A stretch of 61,318 nt of DNA from Ignavibacteria bacterium (GCA_016783945.1 JADHVP010000003.1:1-61318); one strand, 5' to 3'; positions 8,832 through 18,708 are shown, counted from the first letter of the stretch. The notes: generated from the letters alone by a model not told the origin. Made by a program: numbers and translations.

Positions 8832-10391
8832 ATGAAAACATTATTCACGAACGCAAAGGTCTGGTTGGGGAAGAATTACTTTGCCGAAGCGGTCGGTTTT
8901 GATCCGACGGATGGTAACATTGACTTTGTCGGTAAAACTGTTGAAGCAGAACAAAAGCAAAGTGATTATGATGAAGTCATTGATTTAAAAAATAAACTAA
9001 TAATGCCGGCTTTCACCGATGGTCATTGTCATTTGGTAAATGGAGCATTAGAGTCGGACGAACTCAATCTCAGGAATGCGGAGACAAAATCGGATTTTGT
9101 TAGCATCATAAATGAGTATAAGAAAAAAGGTACCACGTGGATTTACGGAGGTCATTTCTCTGAAACAAATTTTAAAGAAGAAATAAAATTAGACAAGTTT
9201 TTCTTAGATGAAATTTGTTCTGATATTCCTGTCTTAATTACAAGATTTGATAATCATTCGGGTTTTGCGAATTCAAAAGCCCTGGAGTTAACAGGAATCG
9301 AAAGTATAAAGAATGAATTTATCAAAGGTGAAATAATATCGGATGAACATGGAGGTTTAACAGGTGAACTTAAAGAAGGAGCTTTCTATTATGTCTCTGA
9401 TAAAATACCTCACAAGACTGTACAGGAGAAATCAGCGTTAGTTCTCGACGAGATAAAGAAACTTTACTCGTTTGGAATTGTATCGGTTTCGGATATTACA
9501 CAACCGGAGGACCTCGATGTTTATGAAAAACTTTTAAATAGAGATGAATTAAAATTGAAAATTTATTCCATACTTCCATTTACAGAATTCGAGAATATTG
9601 AAGACCATAAAAAGAGATTTGCAGATTTTTATTCATATATTAGATTCAGATGTTTCAAAGCTTATTATGACGGAGCTTTATCAAGTGAGACGGCACTCTT
9701 CTGGGATAACTATATAGATAAAGACCACAACGGGCTTAACACCGATTTTGTTACGAGTGGAAACTTTAAGAAAATCGGGGTAGAGATCGATAAGGCGGGT
9801 TATCAAATGGCAGTCCATGCTATAGGAGACAAGGCAGTAAGTGAACTGCTTGAATTCGATAAATTTCTTACAGAGCAAAACGGTTTAAAGAAAAGAAGGT
9901 TCAGGATCGAGCATGCACAACATATTAGGGAGTGTGATTTCAAAAAATTCTTTGATCAAAAAATAATTGCATCAGTACAGCCAACACATCTTTATATAGA
10001 TATCAAATCAGCTAAGGAAAAGCTAAAGAATTTCCAATCGACACATAATTACAAACAATTAATTGACAGGAGTGTCAAAGTTTGTTTCGGAACGGATTTT
10101 CCCATAGTAGATGAGAATCCCTTTGTAACTATTTACTATGCAATGACAAGAAAAACTGACGATACTGGAGAGGAGTTCTTTAGTGAGAATAAGATTGATC
10201 TTGTAAGTTGTCTCGAAGCATATACAATTAATAATGCTTATGCAGTATTTCAGGATAATGTGCGTGGTGACATCAGAATTGGTAAGGCTGCTGATCTAAT
10301 AGTTTTGGATGATTTGTTTGAAATGAGTCCCGATGAAATCAGGAATGCAAAAGTTGATATGACATACATGAATGGAGAAAGAGTCTATTAA
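8832..10391 (+). CDS. Amidohydrolase family 3 (YtcJ-like) metal-dependent hydrolase
   Basis: This is a cytoplasmic metal-dependent hydrolase of the amidohydrolase superfamily. It has the small N-terminal beta domain, then HCH (H65, H67) in TDGHCHL as the first metal-binding motif, HAIGDKAV and EHAQHI as the histidine motifs on later barrel strands, and GTDFP carrying the catalytic aspartate. The C-terminal strand returns to the beta domain (GKAADLIVLDD). The length of 519 residues is normal for the YtcJ/N-substituted formamide deformylase group, whose real substrates are mostly unknown. No signal peptide is seen. It is divergent from the SBBP gene; a TATTTTTG box lies only 5 bases before the ATG, so it could be transcribed with almost no leader. 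Confidence 0.85.
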   Translation: MKTLFTNAKVWLGKNYFAEAVGFDPTDGNIDFVGKTVEAEQKQSDYDEVIDLKNKLIMPAFTDGHCHLVNGALESDELNLRNAETKSDFVSIINEYKKKGTTWIYGGHFSETNFKEEIKLDKFFLDEICSDIPVLITRFDNHSGFANSKALELTGIESIKNEFIKGEIISDEHGGLTGELKEGAFYYVSDKIPHKTVQEKSALVLDEIKKLYSFGIVSVSDITQPEDLDVYEKLLNRDELKLKIYSILPFTEFENIEDHKKRFADFYSYIRFRCFKAYYDGALSSETALFWDNYIDKDHNGLNTDFVTSGNFKKIGVEIDKAGYQMAVHAIGDKAVSELLEFDKFLTEQNGLKKRRFRIEHAQHIRECDFKKFFDQKIIASVQPTHLYIDIKSAKEKLKNFQSTHNYKQLIDRSVKVCFGTDFPIVDENPFVTIYYAMTRKTDDTGEEFFSENKIDLVSCLEAYTINNAYAVFQDNVRGDIRIGKAADLIVLDDLFEMSPDEIRNAKVDMTYMNGERVY

Positions 10392-10401
10392 AAATCATTA
10401 C

Positions 10402-10426
10402 AAAAAACCCGATTGTATAACCGGGT
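10402..10426 (-). terminator. Terminator downstream of the lipoprotein gene
   Basis: On the minus strand ACCCG and CGGGT pair over 5 bp around a 10-base loop and are followed by TTTTT, 30 bases past the stop of the lipoprotein gene. The stem is short, so confidence is moderate; it may also serve the convergent amidohydrolase gene. Confidence 0.55.
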
Positions 10427-10455
10427 CTTGAAAACGTTAATATTAATGTTTGGAT

Positions 10456-11157
10456 TTACTTCTGTAATACAGCTTCGAGTACCAAAGGATCTTCCATAGT
10501 ATAAATATCCGAAAGATTTATTTCCCACGTGAGTTTTCTTCCATCAGTATTATTTGCATTGGATGATATAATATCGTAATCGAATTCTAAATTGTAAATT
10601 AATTTATCTCCTTCAAAAAACTGTGCAAAACTTTCTTTATAACTTACATCTGCAGAATCCGATTCAACAGTAACCTCATCTTCTTTGGATTCATAAAAAT
10701 ATTTAAAATAAATTTTATCTTCCTTCTCTTCATAAGTTATAGTGGTGTTTGATTCCGGTAGATTTTTACTTTCCATTTTGAATGAAGAACCGATTACACT
10801 TACGTCATCGAATGAATAAATAACTTTCATGGTCTTTGATGAATCGGGATTAGTTGTTGAAAATATGTCAAGCAATGTAACTCCGGGCATGTTGCTGTAT
10901 TTTTCTTTTGTATCCTGAATGAATAATTCATCGTTATAAAGAGAGTCTATAATTCCTTGCTCGTTAGTTGAATCGCCAATACTAGCCAACGCTACAAGCA
11001 TGCCCATGAAATCACTTCCGAACTCAACGGTTAGTGTTTCTTTCCCTGAACCGTCACTGTTAATCTTAATATCCCGAACAACATTTAAGCAGGATGTTAG
11101 ATTGATTGTTGCAACAAAAATTGCTATTGTTAAAAAAAATAGTTTTACATTTTTCAT
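10456..11157 (-). CDS. Hypothetical lipoprotein
   Basis: The first 23 residues form a lipoprotein signal with lipobox LTSC (C23), so the mature protein should be anchored to a membrane in the periplasm or on the surface. The remaining 210 residues are acidic and beta-rich with no cysteine and no catalytic motif that I recognise. The region DIKINSDGSGKETLTVEFG is typical of small beta-sandwich lipoproteins described only as hypothetical. The gene is divergent from the M1 peptidase gene and has its own terminator. No function is assigned. Confidence 0.8.
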   Translation of the reverse strand: MKNVKLFFLTIAIFVATINLTSCLNVVRDIKINSDGSGKETLTVEFGSDFMGMLVALASIGDSTNEQGIIDSLYNDELFIQDTKEKYSNMPGVTLLDIFSTTNPDSSKTMKVIYSFDDVSVIGSSFKMESKNLPESNTTITYEEKEDKIYFKYFYESKEDEVTVESDSADVSYKESFAQFFEGDKLIYNLEFDYDIISSNANNTDGRKLTWEINLSDIYTMEDPLVLEAVLQK

Positions 11158-11236
11158 TTAAAATATTTTATTTTTAGAACTTATTATTTATTTTGCAGTA
11201 TTATAAAGTAATTAATAAAATTTACTATTTAAATTC

Positions 11237-11269
11237 TTTTATAAAAAATAACTTCAACATATATCTTTG
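11237..11269 (+). promoter_or_regulatory. putative promoter of the M1 peptidase gene
   Basis: TATCTTTG at 11262-11269 fits the TAnnTTTG box, with a weak TTTT 21 bases upstream. The transcript would start about 20 bases before the first possible start codon (11297) or about 60 before the second (11339). Confidence 0.33.
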
Positions 11270-11296
11270 AAATAATTATTTACGTACAATTATTGT

Positions 11297-13093
11297 ATGG
11301 AACAGATTACAAATCCTAAAAATAATTTAATTACAATTATGAAAAAAGTATCTTTTGTCCTATTCTTTATTTTTTTTATCGTCATTATAATCTTTTCATG
11401 TACGTTCACAATTAAAAAAATTTTCGCAACCGTTTCAAATGTGGATGTAAATAAAATAGCTGTAATTTTATATTCCAAATACATGGACATTACTGTTGGA
11501 CAGGATCAAAGAAAAGATAATCCTGAGATAGTAGCTTTACAAAACCAATACGATGTTCAGAATTATAAAATGAAATTTTCGTTCGATATTGAAAAGAAAA
11601 AAATTTATGGTGTTGTAAAGATGAATGCAAATTCGGTTTCCGATACTATTAATTCTGTATACCTGAATTTTTATTCGAATATGAAAGTGAATTATGTGAA
11701 GCTCAATAAGTATGATGTTGATTTCAATCAGAAAGATGATTACCTGATAGTAAATACAAAAGATAAGATTAAAAATAAAGAAAACTTTGATGTTGAAATA
11801 AAGTATGAAGGCACTCCTAAAAAGATGGGATTTGATTCGTTTGGTTTTGCAGAATTTGACGGGGAACCGTCTATCTACACACTTAGCGAACCAACCTATG
11901 CCCCGACATGGTGGCCCTGTAAAGACCTTACAACCGATAAGTTTACTCATGAAATGGAGGTTACCGTACCATCTGCATTAACAGTTGCTACGAATGGGTC
12001 ATTGATGGAAACTGAAAAGGATGAGGATGGTAACAAAACTTTTTACTGGAAATCCACATATCCTATAACGACTTATCTTGTTTCATTAGCAATTGGGAAA
12101 TATGATCAATGGTCTGACACTTATACTTCATTGGATGGTTCAAAAGAAATGCCGATTATTTATTATACTTATCCATCATATACCGAGAAAGCGAAAAAAG
12201 ATTGGAAGAATACTGTAAAGATGATTGAGTTTTATTCTGAGTTGTTCGGTGAATATCCCTTTATCGATGAAAAGTACGGCATGGTTATGTTCGGGTGGTT
12301 TAGCGGTGCTATGGAGCACCAGACTTTAACAAGTATGGGTTATACGCTCGTAACAGGAGACGGAGCTTATGAATACGTTATTGCTCATGAGCTGGCACAC
12401 CAATGGTATGGAGATGCTGTATCTCCAGAGTCCTGGAAAGATATTTGGCTTAATGAGGGATTTGCCTCTTACAGCGAAGCTTTGTGGGAAGAACATCTTA
12501 ATGGTAAGGAAGCTCTTGAGAAGTATATGGTGAAAGAAGATTACGGTTATTTCCTTGGAACCGTCTACGACCCGAAAGGTTTTATTTTCGGATCGACTGT
12601 TTATCAAAAAGGGAGTTGGGTGCTTCATATGTTAAGAGGAGTAGTTGGTGATAGTACATTCTTTAAAATTCTAAGAACCTATTACGATAAATATAAATAT
12701 AAAACAGCTAACACTTATCAGTTTCAGGAGGTATGTGAAAATATTTCCGGATTAGATCTCGATTTCTTTTTTAACCAGTGGGTATTGAAAGGCACGGGTA
12801 GACCTGAATATGAATTTTCATGGAAAGTCGAGGATTTCCAAGGTCAGAAAGATACAGATTTTTATACACTTCGAATAAACGTTGAACAAAAGCAGAAAGA
12901 CTGGGACGTTTTCAAAATGCCGATTCGTTTTAAAGTTAAAACAGAAACGGGTGATGAGGGAATTTTATTTTATAACGATAAAAAAGAGCAGCAGTTTGAA
13001 CATCCAGTAAAAGGAAAAGTGAAAAAGGTGATATTAGATGACGACAATTGGATATTGAAGAAAGTAAAGAAGGTTGATTACAAAGGTAGTTAA
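11297..13093 (+). CDS. M1-family zinc aminopeptidase, membrane-anchored or exported
   Basis: The enzyme removes N-terminal residues from peptides. The gluzincin motif HELAHQW (H364, E365, H368) is followed by the third zinc ligand in LNEGFA (E387), and the exopeptidase signature GAMEH lies at 337-341; all are intact. An N-terminal beta-saddle domain (about 90-270) precedes the catalytic domain. A hydrophobic segment (about residues 17-34) acts as a signal anchor; it ends IIIFSC, which could be a lipobox. The annotated ATG gives 14 extra residues before this segment; the ATG at 11339 (MKKVSFVLFF) would make a cleaner signal and may be the true start. The enzyme should face the periplasm or the outside. 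The gene ends at a bidirectional terminator shared with hup. Confidence 0.9.
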   Translation: MEQITNPKNNLITIMKKVSFVLFFIFFIVIIIFSCTFTIKKIFATVSNVDVNKIAVILYSKYMDITVGQDQRKDNPEIVALQNQYDVQNYKMKFSFDIEKKKIYGVVKMNANSVSDTINSVYLNFYSNMKVNYVKLNKYDVDFNQKDDYLIVNTKDKIKNKENFDVEIKYEGTPKKMGFDSFGFAEFDGEPSIYTLSEPTYAPTWWPCKDLTTDKFTHEMEVTVPSALTVATNGSLMETEKDEDGNKTFYWKSTYPITTYLVSLAIGKYDQWSDTYTSLDGSKEMPIIYYTYPSYTEKAKKDWKNTVKMIEFYSELFGEYPFIDEKYGMVMFGWFSGAMEHQTLTSMGYTLVTGDGAYEYVIAHELAHQWYGDAVSPESWKDIWLNEGFASYSEALWEEHLNGKEALEKYMVKEDYGYFLGTVYDPKGFIFGSTVYQKGSWVLHMLRGVVGDSTFFKILRTYYDKYKYKTANTYQFQEVCENISGLDLDFFFNQWVLKGTGRPEYEFSWKVEDFQGQKDTDFYTLRINVEQKQKDWDVFKMPIRFKVKTETGDEGILFYNDKKEQQFEHPVKGKVKKVILDDDNWILKKVKKVDYKGS

Positions 13094-13120
13094 AAGGATT
13101 AACAATATTGTACAAAATAA

Positions 13121-13147
13121 AAAAGCCCGTCTATGCGGGCTTTTTTT
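13121..13147. terminator. Bidirectional terminator between the M1 gene and hup
   Basis: AAAAGCCCG and CGGGCTTTT form a 9-bp stem with a 6-base loop, with a T run on the plus side and an A run on the other, so it can stop transcription from both converging genes. Confidence 0.9.
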
Positions 13148-13164
13148 ATAAACCGATAATTCAA

Positions 13165-13437
13165 TTATTTCACACTGTTGGATAGATCTTTCCCGGCTTT
13201 AAATTTAGCGACCTTTTTTGCAGGGATTTTTAGTTCAGCACCCGTTTGTGGATTCCTGCCGGTTCTTGCTTTTCTTTTTGCAACAGAAAATGTACCGAAG
13301 CCAACTAATGTGACATTCTTACCTTTTTTTAAAGATGATTGTATTGCTCCAAGAGTTGATTCTAAAGCAGTCTTAGCAGCAACTTTTGTAAGCTTAGCAT
13401 CTTTTGCAATTTGACCAATTAATTCTTCTTTGTTCAT
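13165..13437 (-). CDS. hup: HU-family DNA-binding protein
   Basis: This 90-residue protein is a standard HU: two N-terminal helices ([18 protein letters not shown]), the GFGTF turn, then the DNA-binding arm [12 protein letters not shown] with its proline at the tip, and the closing helix. HU dimers bend and compact DNA and help replication and recombination. The length is normal. The gene is monocistronic, ends at the shared bidirectional terminator, and has a promoter candidate just upstream. The only doubt is which HU/IHF paralogue it is; the sequence looks like HU. Confidence 0.95.
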   Translation of the reverse strand: MNKEELIGQIAKDAKLTKVAAKTALESTLGAIQSSLKKGKNVTLVGFGTFSVAKRKARTGRNPQTGAELKIPAKKVAKFKAGKDLSNSVK

Positions 13438-13480
13438 ATTTTTAAATTTAAGTTTGAAAAATGATTACGAATTCTAATCA

Positions 13481-13511
13481 CAAAAATAACTATGCATTAA
13501 TAAAAAAGCAA
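13481..13511 (-). promoter_or_regulatory. putative promoter of hup
   Basis: On the minus strand TTG (13511-13509) and TATTTTTG (13488-13481) are 20 bases apart, matching the Bacteroidota layout and giving a leader of about 37 bases. Confidence 0.38.
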
Positions 13512-13690
13512 CCATTATATTAGTGAATCACTTATCAGATAAGGCTTAAGACAAAAGTGTAAGATTTATAGATTTTCATACCGCAAACGATTTGCTGATC
13601 TTTTTCTTTAAATTACTTTTATTTGTACAGAAATAATTCTATTTTTACAAAATTTGTTAAAAGGTTTATATTAATCTAAGAAAGGGAGCA

Positions 13691-14326
13691 ATGGCTCACT
13701 TTGTATCAAATAAAGACGAAACAGCCAGACTGTTTGAAAATTCTGTACTTGAGTATTTTTCTCACATACATCCAGTAACACCATTTGTTGTTTACATTCC
13801 TGTTAGTGCGTACTTATTGTATTTGGGATTTTTATCTGTTGATTTAGTCTATGGAATCTTGACCGTTTTAGGTGGAGTATTATTGTGGACGATTTTTGAG
13901 TATTCATTCCATAGATGGGGATTTCATTTTCCTGCAAAATCTGAAAGAGGAAAAAAAATTATCCATCTTATTCATGGTATCCATCACGATTATCCGAGAG
14001 ATCATACAAGGCTTGTCATGCCTTTAATGGTGAGCATTCCATTAGCAACTTTATTTTATTTCATATTTCTTTTTGTCTTCGGTGTATATCACTTTAATGT
14101 CTTTGCAGGGTTTATTATTGGTTACATGATTTATGATTTCATACATTATGCGACACATCATTATAAAATGACAAACAGACTTGGTCGTTTCTTAAAGGAA
14201 TATCATTTAAGACATCATTATACCGATAGTGAAACCGCTTTTGGCATTAGTAGTCCTTTATGGGATTTTCTTTTTAGGAGTCTTCCTCCATTCGTTTATG
14301 AAGAACAAAAAGCTGCATCAAAATGA
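13691..14326 (+). CDS. Fatty acid hydroxylase / sterol desaturase superfamily membrane protein
   Basis: This is a membrane di-iron hydroxylase. Histidine clusters expected to bind iron are all visible: HRWGFH (H74, H79), HGIHH (H95, H98, H99), HYATHH (H152, H156, H157) and HLRHH (H172, H175, H176). Four hydrophobic segments lie at about 30-48, 52-70, 110-130 and 136-152. The spacing and the final YTDSETAFGISSPLWDFLF motif resemble fatty acid 2-hydroxylases that act on sphingolipid acyl chains, which suits a sphingolipid-making bacterium; the exact substrate is inferred. The start is supported by AAAGGGAG. It stands alone between hup and the carAB operon. Confidence 0.85.
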   Translation: MAHFVSNKDETARLFENSVLEYFSHIHPVTPFVVYIPVSAYLLYLGFLSVDLVYGILTVLGGVLLWTIFEYSFHRWGFHFPAKSERGKKIIHLIHGIHHDYPRDHTRLVMPLMVSIPLATLFYFIFLFVFGVYHFNVFAGFIIGYMIYDFIHYATHHYKMTNRLGRFLKEYHLRHHYTDSETAFGISSPLWDFLFRSLPPFVYEEQKAASK

Positions 14327-14362
14327 TTTTCTTGGTTTGTATGTTTAGAAGTATAATATTGT

Positions 14363-14393
14363 AAAAAGCGATCTATTTTAATCGTCTTTTTTT
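14363..14393 (+). terminator. Terminator after the fatty acid hydroxylase gene
   Basis: AAAAAGCGAT pairs imperfectly with ATCGTCTTTTT (one bulge), followed by more T. It lies about 35 bases after the stop codon. Confidence 0.55.
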
Positions 14394-14437
14394 ATTTTAA
14401 ATCTATTTAGTGATTTAAATGTAAATATTAATCGCAT

Positions 14438-17400
14438 CTAATTATATTCATCCCAGCTTTTAACTTTTAAATCTTTTATATGTGTTCGGTGGAGTGCTTC
14501 AACAAATCTTTTTGCAAGCTGCAGATTGGTGATTAAAGATACATCAAAATCAACAGCCTTTCGTCGAATGAGGTAGTCATTCTCGAGTTCTTCTTTTTCA
14601 ATATTTTGAGGTATGTTTATTACCAGATCAATTTTTTTATTAGCAATGTAGGTAAGTGTGTTAGGCTCTTTTTTTTCCAAAGGCATATATAAAACCTCCG
14701 CATTTATTCCATTGGCGGACATAAATTCTGCCGTATCCTTTGTAGCATAAAATCTAAAACCCATTTGTTCAAGAATTATTGTACTTTTTAGAAAATCTGC
14801 TTTGCTGTCAATCGGACCTGTGGAAAGCAAAATTGATTTCTTAGGTATTTTAAATCCAACGGATATAAGGCTTTTTAAGAACGCCTCGTTAAAATCGTCA
14901 CCCAGGCATGCGACCTCTCCTGTCGATGCCATCTCAACGCCTGAAATAGGGTCTGAGCCTTTTAGTCTTGTAAAAGAAAAGTGGGGAGCCTTTACTCCAA
15001 CATAATTTAAATCAAAGGAGGACTTATCAATCCTGGGAACTTCATTCCCCATAATAATTTTTGTGGCTAAATCTACAAAGTTCAGTTTGAAAACTTTTGA
15101 AACAAAAGGAAAGCTTCTTGAAGCTCTTAAATTACATTCTATAACCTTAACATCATTGTCCTTGGCTATAAACTGAATATTAAAAGGACCGGTTATCTTT
15201 AAAGACTTTGCAATCTTTTTAGCTATGACTTTAATTCTTCTCATCGTTTCCAAATAGGTTCTTTGCGGTGGTAATACCAGTGTTGCATCTCCCGAATGAA
15301 CACCTGCATTCTCTACATGTTCTGAGATTGCATAACAATAAAGTTCGCCCTCTTTAGCGACCGCATCAATTTCTATTTCTTTTGCCTCTGTAATAAACTT
15401 ACTGATAACTACAGGATGCTCCTGACTAATGTCTGAAGCTTTCTTTAAAAATTCTTTTAGCTCACTTTTACTTAATGCAATGCTCATTGCTGCTCCACTC
15501 AGAACGTAACTTGGTCGAACCAGTACCGGATATCCAACCTTTTCAGCAAATTTCTCAGCTTCTTCAATATTAGTCAATTCCCTCCATTCCGGTTGGTCAA
15601 CTCCAAATTTGTCTAAGAGCTGGGAAAACCTATGTCTGTTTTCTGCCATATCGATACTTTTGGGAGATGTTCCCAGGATTTTAACGCCTGCGTTATTCAA
15701 CGGTATTGCTAAATTATTTGGTATTTGACCACCCATTGAAATTATTATTCCCATTGGATTCTCTTTCTCATATAGATCCAATACTCTTTCAAAAGTAAGC
15801 TCATCAAAATAAAGTTTGTCACAAATATCATAATCCGTACTTACCGTTTCCGGATTACAATTTATCATGATCGTTTTATATTCCAGATTTCTCAAAGTTA
15901 TTACCGAATTTACACAACACCAGTCGAACTCCACCGAAGAACCAATCCTGTAAGCTCCACTGCCAATAATCACGACCTGGTTTTTATCATTGAAGTCAAG
16001 GTCATCAGCATGACCGTTATAAGTAAAATACAAGTAATTTGTCTTTGCAGGATATTCTGCGGCTAAAGTATCTATCTGTTTCACACAGGGAAGGATGTTT
16101 AAGTTTTTTCTTTTCTCTCTCACCGATAGCTCATCACTGCCCGTAATCATTCCTATTTGCAGATCGGAAAAACCTTTTTGTTTCGCATCTTTAAAGAGTG
16201 CAGCCGGTAAATTATTAAGTTTGTATCCTTGCAGTTTAATTTCAGTTTCAAGTATATTTTTTATCTTATAAAGAAACCACGGGTCTACTTTGCAAAGCTC
16301 ATGAATATGCTCTATTGAAAATCCTCTCCTTATTGCTTCTGCAATTGCAAATATTCTTTTATCGGTTGGCTCTTTTAATTCTTTTTCAATATCATCGAAT
16401 TCGAGATCATTGCAAACAACTCCTTTCATACCTACATCCAGCATTCTTATTGCTTTTTGTAAAACCTCTTCGTAAGAGCGGGCAATTGCCATAACCTCTC
16501 CAACCGATTTCATCTCAGACCCCAGGCTTTGAGTAACTTTCCTGAATTTTTGTAAATCCCATCTTGGATATTTAAGAACGATATAATCCAAAGCCGGTTC
16601 AAAACACGCTGAGGTTTCTTTTGTGATGATATTATCCACTTCGGTTAAACTGTAACCTAAAGCTAACTTTGTTGCGATAAACGCTAAAGGATAACCGGTT
16701 GCTTTTGAGGCGAGTGCTGAACTACGGCTTAACCTTGCGTTTACTTCTATTATTCGGTAATCTTCGGACTCAGGATTGAGAGCAAATTGAATGTTGCATT
16801 CTCCCACTATCCCGAGATGCCTTATCACTTTAATTGACAGTGCTCTCATTTTGAAGTTTTCGGAAGCGGATAAGGTCTGTACTGGTGCCACCACTATACT
16901 TTCCCCCGTATGAATTCCCATCGGGTCCATATTTTCCATTGAGCATACTACAATGCAGTTGTTGTAACTATCTCGTACAACTTCATATTCAAGTTCTTTC
17001 CAACCGCCAAAATATTCTTCTATTAAAATCTGTTCTGTGAAAGAAAATGCTTTTCTGGTAAGTTCCTCAAGTTCATTTTTGTTATATGCCGCACCGGAAC
17101 CCAGTCCTCCCAATGCATAAGCGACACGACACATTACCGGATAACCGATTTCTTCAGCAACTTCAATAGCATCTTTGACACTGATTACAGCTTTGCTAAC
17201 AGGGGATTTCAAATTAATCTCATCTAATTTTTTTACGAATAAATCCCTATCCTCTGTATTTTGAATAACTTCTACTGGAGTCCCTAATATTTCAACATTG
17301 TTCTTTTCGAAAACACCTTTCTTGAATAATTCTACCCCGACGTTTAACGCTGTTTGTCCACCGACCCCAAGCAACACACCATCAGGTTTTTCTTTCTTAA

Positions 17401-17635
17401 TTACTTTTTGGACAAAGTATTCATCAATCGGGACAAAGTATACTATGTCTGCAAAGTGATCTGAGGTTTGAATTGTTGCAATGTTCGGATTAATCAGAAC
17501 TGTTTGAATGCCTTCTTCCTTTAAAGCTTTAATAGCCTGGCTGCCTGAATAATCAAACTCTCCTGCTTGACCAATACGTATTGCACCAGAGCCTATTATA
17601 AGAACTTTCTTGTATTTCGTTGTTATCTGTTTCAT
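14438..17635 (-). CDS. carB: Carbamoyl-phosphate synthase large subunit
   Basis: This subunit makes carbamoyl phosphate from bicarbonate, ammonia and two ATP, feeding pyrimidine and arginine synthesis. It has the family's duplicated architecture: an N-terminal half opening IIGSGAIRIGQAGEFDYSG and a second half opening IIGSGAYRIGSSVEFDW, each with an ATP-grasp domain (for example IEVNARLSRSSALASKATGYPLA). The C-terminal MGS-like allosteric domain covers about 925-1065. The length of 1065 is typical. The start ATG overlaps the carA stop codon (TAATG), so the two subunits are translationally coupled. Confidence 0.98.
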   Translation of the reverse strand: MKQITTKYKKVLIIGSGAIRIGQAGEFDYSGSQAIKALKEEGIQTVLINPNIATIQTSDHFADIVYFVPIDEYFVQKVIKKEKPDGVLLGVGGQTALNVGVELFKKGVFEKNNVEILGTPVEVIQNTEDRDLFVKKLDEINLKSPVSKAVISVKDAIEVAEEIGYPVMCRVAYALGGLGSGAAYNKNELEELTRKAFSFTEQILIEEYFGGWKELEYEVVRDSYNNCIVVCSMENMDPMGIHTGESIVVAPVQTLSASENFKMRALSIKVIRHLGIVGECNIQFALNPESEDYRIIEVNARLSRSSALASKATGYPLAFIATKLALGYSLTEVDNIITKETSACFEPALDYIVLKYPRWDLQKFRKVTQSLGSEMKSVGEVMAIARSYEEVLQKAIRMLDVGMKGVVCNDLEFDDIEKELKEPTDKRIFAIAEAIRRGFSIEHIHELCKVDPWFLYKIKNILETEIKLQGYKLNNLPAALFKDAKQKGFSDLQIGMITGSDELSVREKRKNLNILPCVKQIDTLAAEYPAKTNYLYFTYNGHADDLDFNDKNQVVIIGSGAYRIGSSVEFDWCCVNSVITLRNLEYKTIMINCNPETVSTDYDICDKLYFDELTFERVLDLYEKENPMGIIISMGGQIPNNLAIPLNNAGVKILGTSPKSIDMAENRHRFSQLLDKFGVDQPEWRELTNIEEAEKFAEKVGYPVLVRPSYVLSGAAMSIALSKSELKEFLKKASDISQEHPVVISKFITEAKEIEIDAVAKEGELYCYAISEHVENAGVHSGDATLVLPPQRTYLETMRRIKVIAKKIAKSLKITGPFNIQFIAKDNDVKVIECNLRASRSFPFVSKVFKLNFVDLATKIIMGNEVPRIDKSSFDLNYVGVKAPHFSFTRLKGSDPISGVEMASTGEVACLGDDFNEAFLKSLISVGFKIPKKSILLSTGPIDSKADFLKSTIILEQMGFRFYATKDTAEFMSANGINAEVLYMPLEKKEPNTLTYIANKKIDLVINIPQNIEKEELENDYLIRRKAVDFDVSLITNLQLAKRFVEALHRTHIKDLKVKSWDEYN

Positions 17636-18708
17636 TACTTCATTGCCCTCAAAAACATATCGAATAAAAATTCTGTGTCATCAGGTCCGGGTGATGCTTC
17701 AGGATGAAATTGTGTCCCAAAGAAAGGTTTCGAAATGTGTATAATGCCTTCATTCGTCCTGTCGTTATTATTGTAGAACCACTCACGCCAGTCTTCTGGG
17801 AGCGTGTTGGAATCGATTGCAAAACCATGGTTCTGAACTGTAATATAGCATCTCTTTGTTCCCGATTCCATACAGGGCTGGTTTTGACTTCTGTGACCGT
17901 ATTTTAATTTGTAAGTATTTGCACCGGCTGCTAAACCTAAAATTTGTGAGCCAAGACAGATTCCAAGTATAGGGATGTTTTTTTCTATAGCACTTTTAAC
18001 GTTCTCAATTGTTACCGAACATTTCTTGGGATCTCCCGGTCCGCTTGATATAATCACACCATTTGCTTTTTCTTTTAAAAAATCGTAATCCCATGGAACC
18101 CACACTACTGTAAAATTTCTTCTGAGGAATGCACGTATTATATTATTCTTCGTACCGCAATCTACTATGATGACTTTCTTCTTTCCTCTTTCGAAAACAA
18201 CGGGTGATTTGATACTTACTTCTGAAACAAGGTTTCTGTCATTGGGATCTTCGAATGGGATACTGTTTAGATTGGTTACAATTTTCCCGAGTAATGTTCC
18301 TTTTTCCCTTAATATTTTAGTAAGCTCTCTTGTATCAATTCCTGTAATGCCGGGAATATTATGTTCCTTCATCCATTCTGACAAAGACTTTTGCGCATTC
18401 CAGTGAGAGTATGATTCAGAATAATTAGAGACAATCAAACCCTGTACCTGAATTTTATCCGACTCGAAATATTTTAAAAGATTGTCTTCTTTTTCATTCG
18501 GAGGTATTCCGTAATTACCAATTAGGGGATATGTTAAAACCAGTATTTGTCCTTTGTAAGATGGATCGGTAAGACTTTCCGGATAACCAACCATTCCAGT
18601 ATTAAAAACCACTTCACCGGCAACATCTTTTTTAGAACCAAAAGAAGTGCCTTCAATGATTGTACCATCTTCTAGAATTAGTTTGGTTTCATTATTTCCG
18701 GATGGCAT
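17635..18708 (-). CDS. carA: Carbamoyl-phosphate synthase small (glutaminase) subunit
   Basis: This subunit releases ammonia from glutamine and passes it to CarB. The N-terminal CarA domain (LEDGTIIEGTSFG, GMVGYPESLTDPSY) is followed by a class I glutamine amidotransferase domain with the nucleophile in GICLGSQ and the His-Glu pair in FHPEASPGP. The residue after GICLG is Ser where GICLGHQ is more common; the triad itself is intact, so activity is expected. The length of 357 is normal. The gene is first in a two-gene operon. Confidence 0.97.
   Translation of the reverse strand: MPSGNNETKLILEDGTIIEGTSFGSKKDVAGEVVFNTGMVGYPESLTDPSYKGQILVLTYPLIGNYGIPPNEKEDNLLKYFESDKIQVQGLIVSNYSESYSHWNAQKSLSEWMKEHNIPGITGIDTRELTKILREKGTLLGKIVTNLNSIPFEDPNDRNLVSEVSIKSPVVFERGKKKVIIVDCGTKNNIIRAFLRRNFTVVWVPWDYDFLKEKANGVIISSGPGDPKKCSVTIENVKSAIEKNIPILGICLGSQILGLAAGANTYKLKYGHRSQNQPCMESGTKRCYITVQNHGFAIDSNTLPEDWREWFYNNNDRTNEGIIHISKPFFGTQFHPEASPGPDDTEFLFDMFLRAMK

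Noticed and set aside
11537-11950. 137-residue minus-strand ORF
   Set aside because: It lies wholly inside the M1 peptidase gene on the other strand and its product is low-complexity I/N/F-rich sequence.
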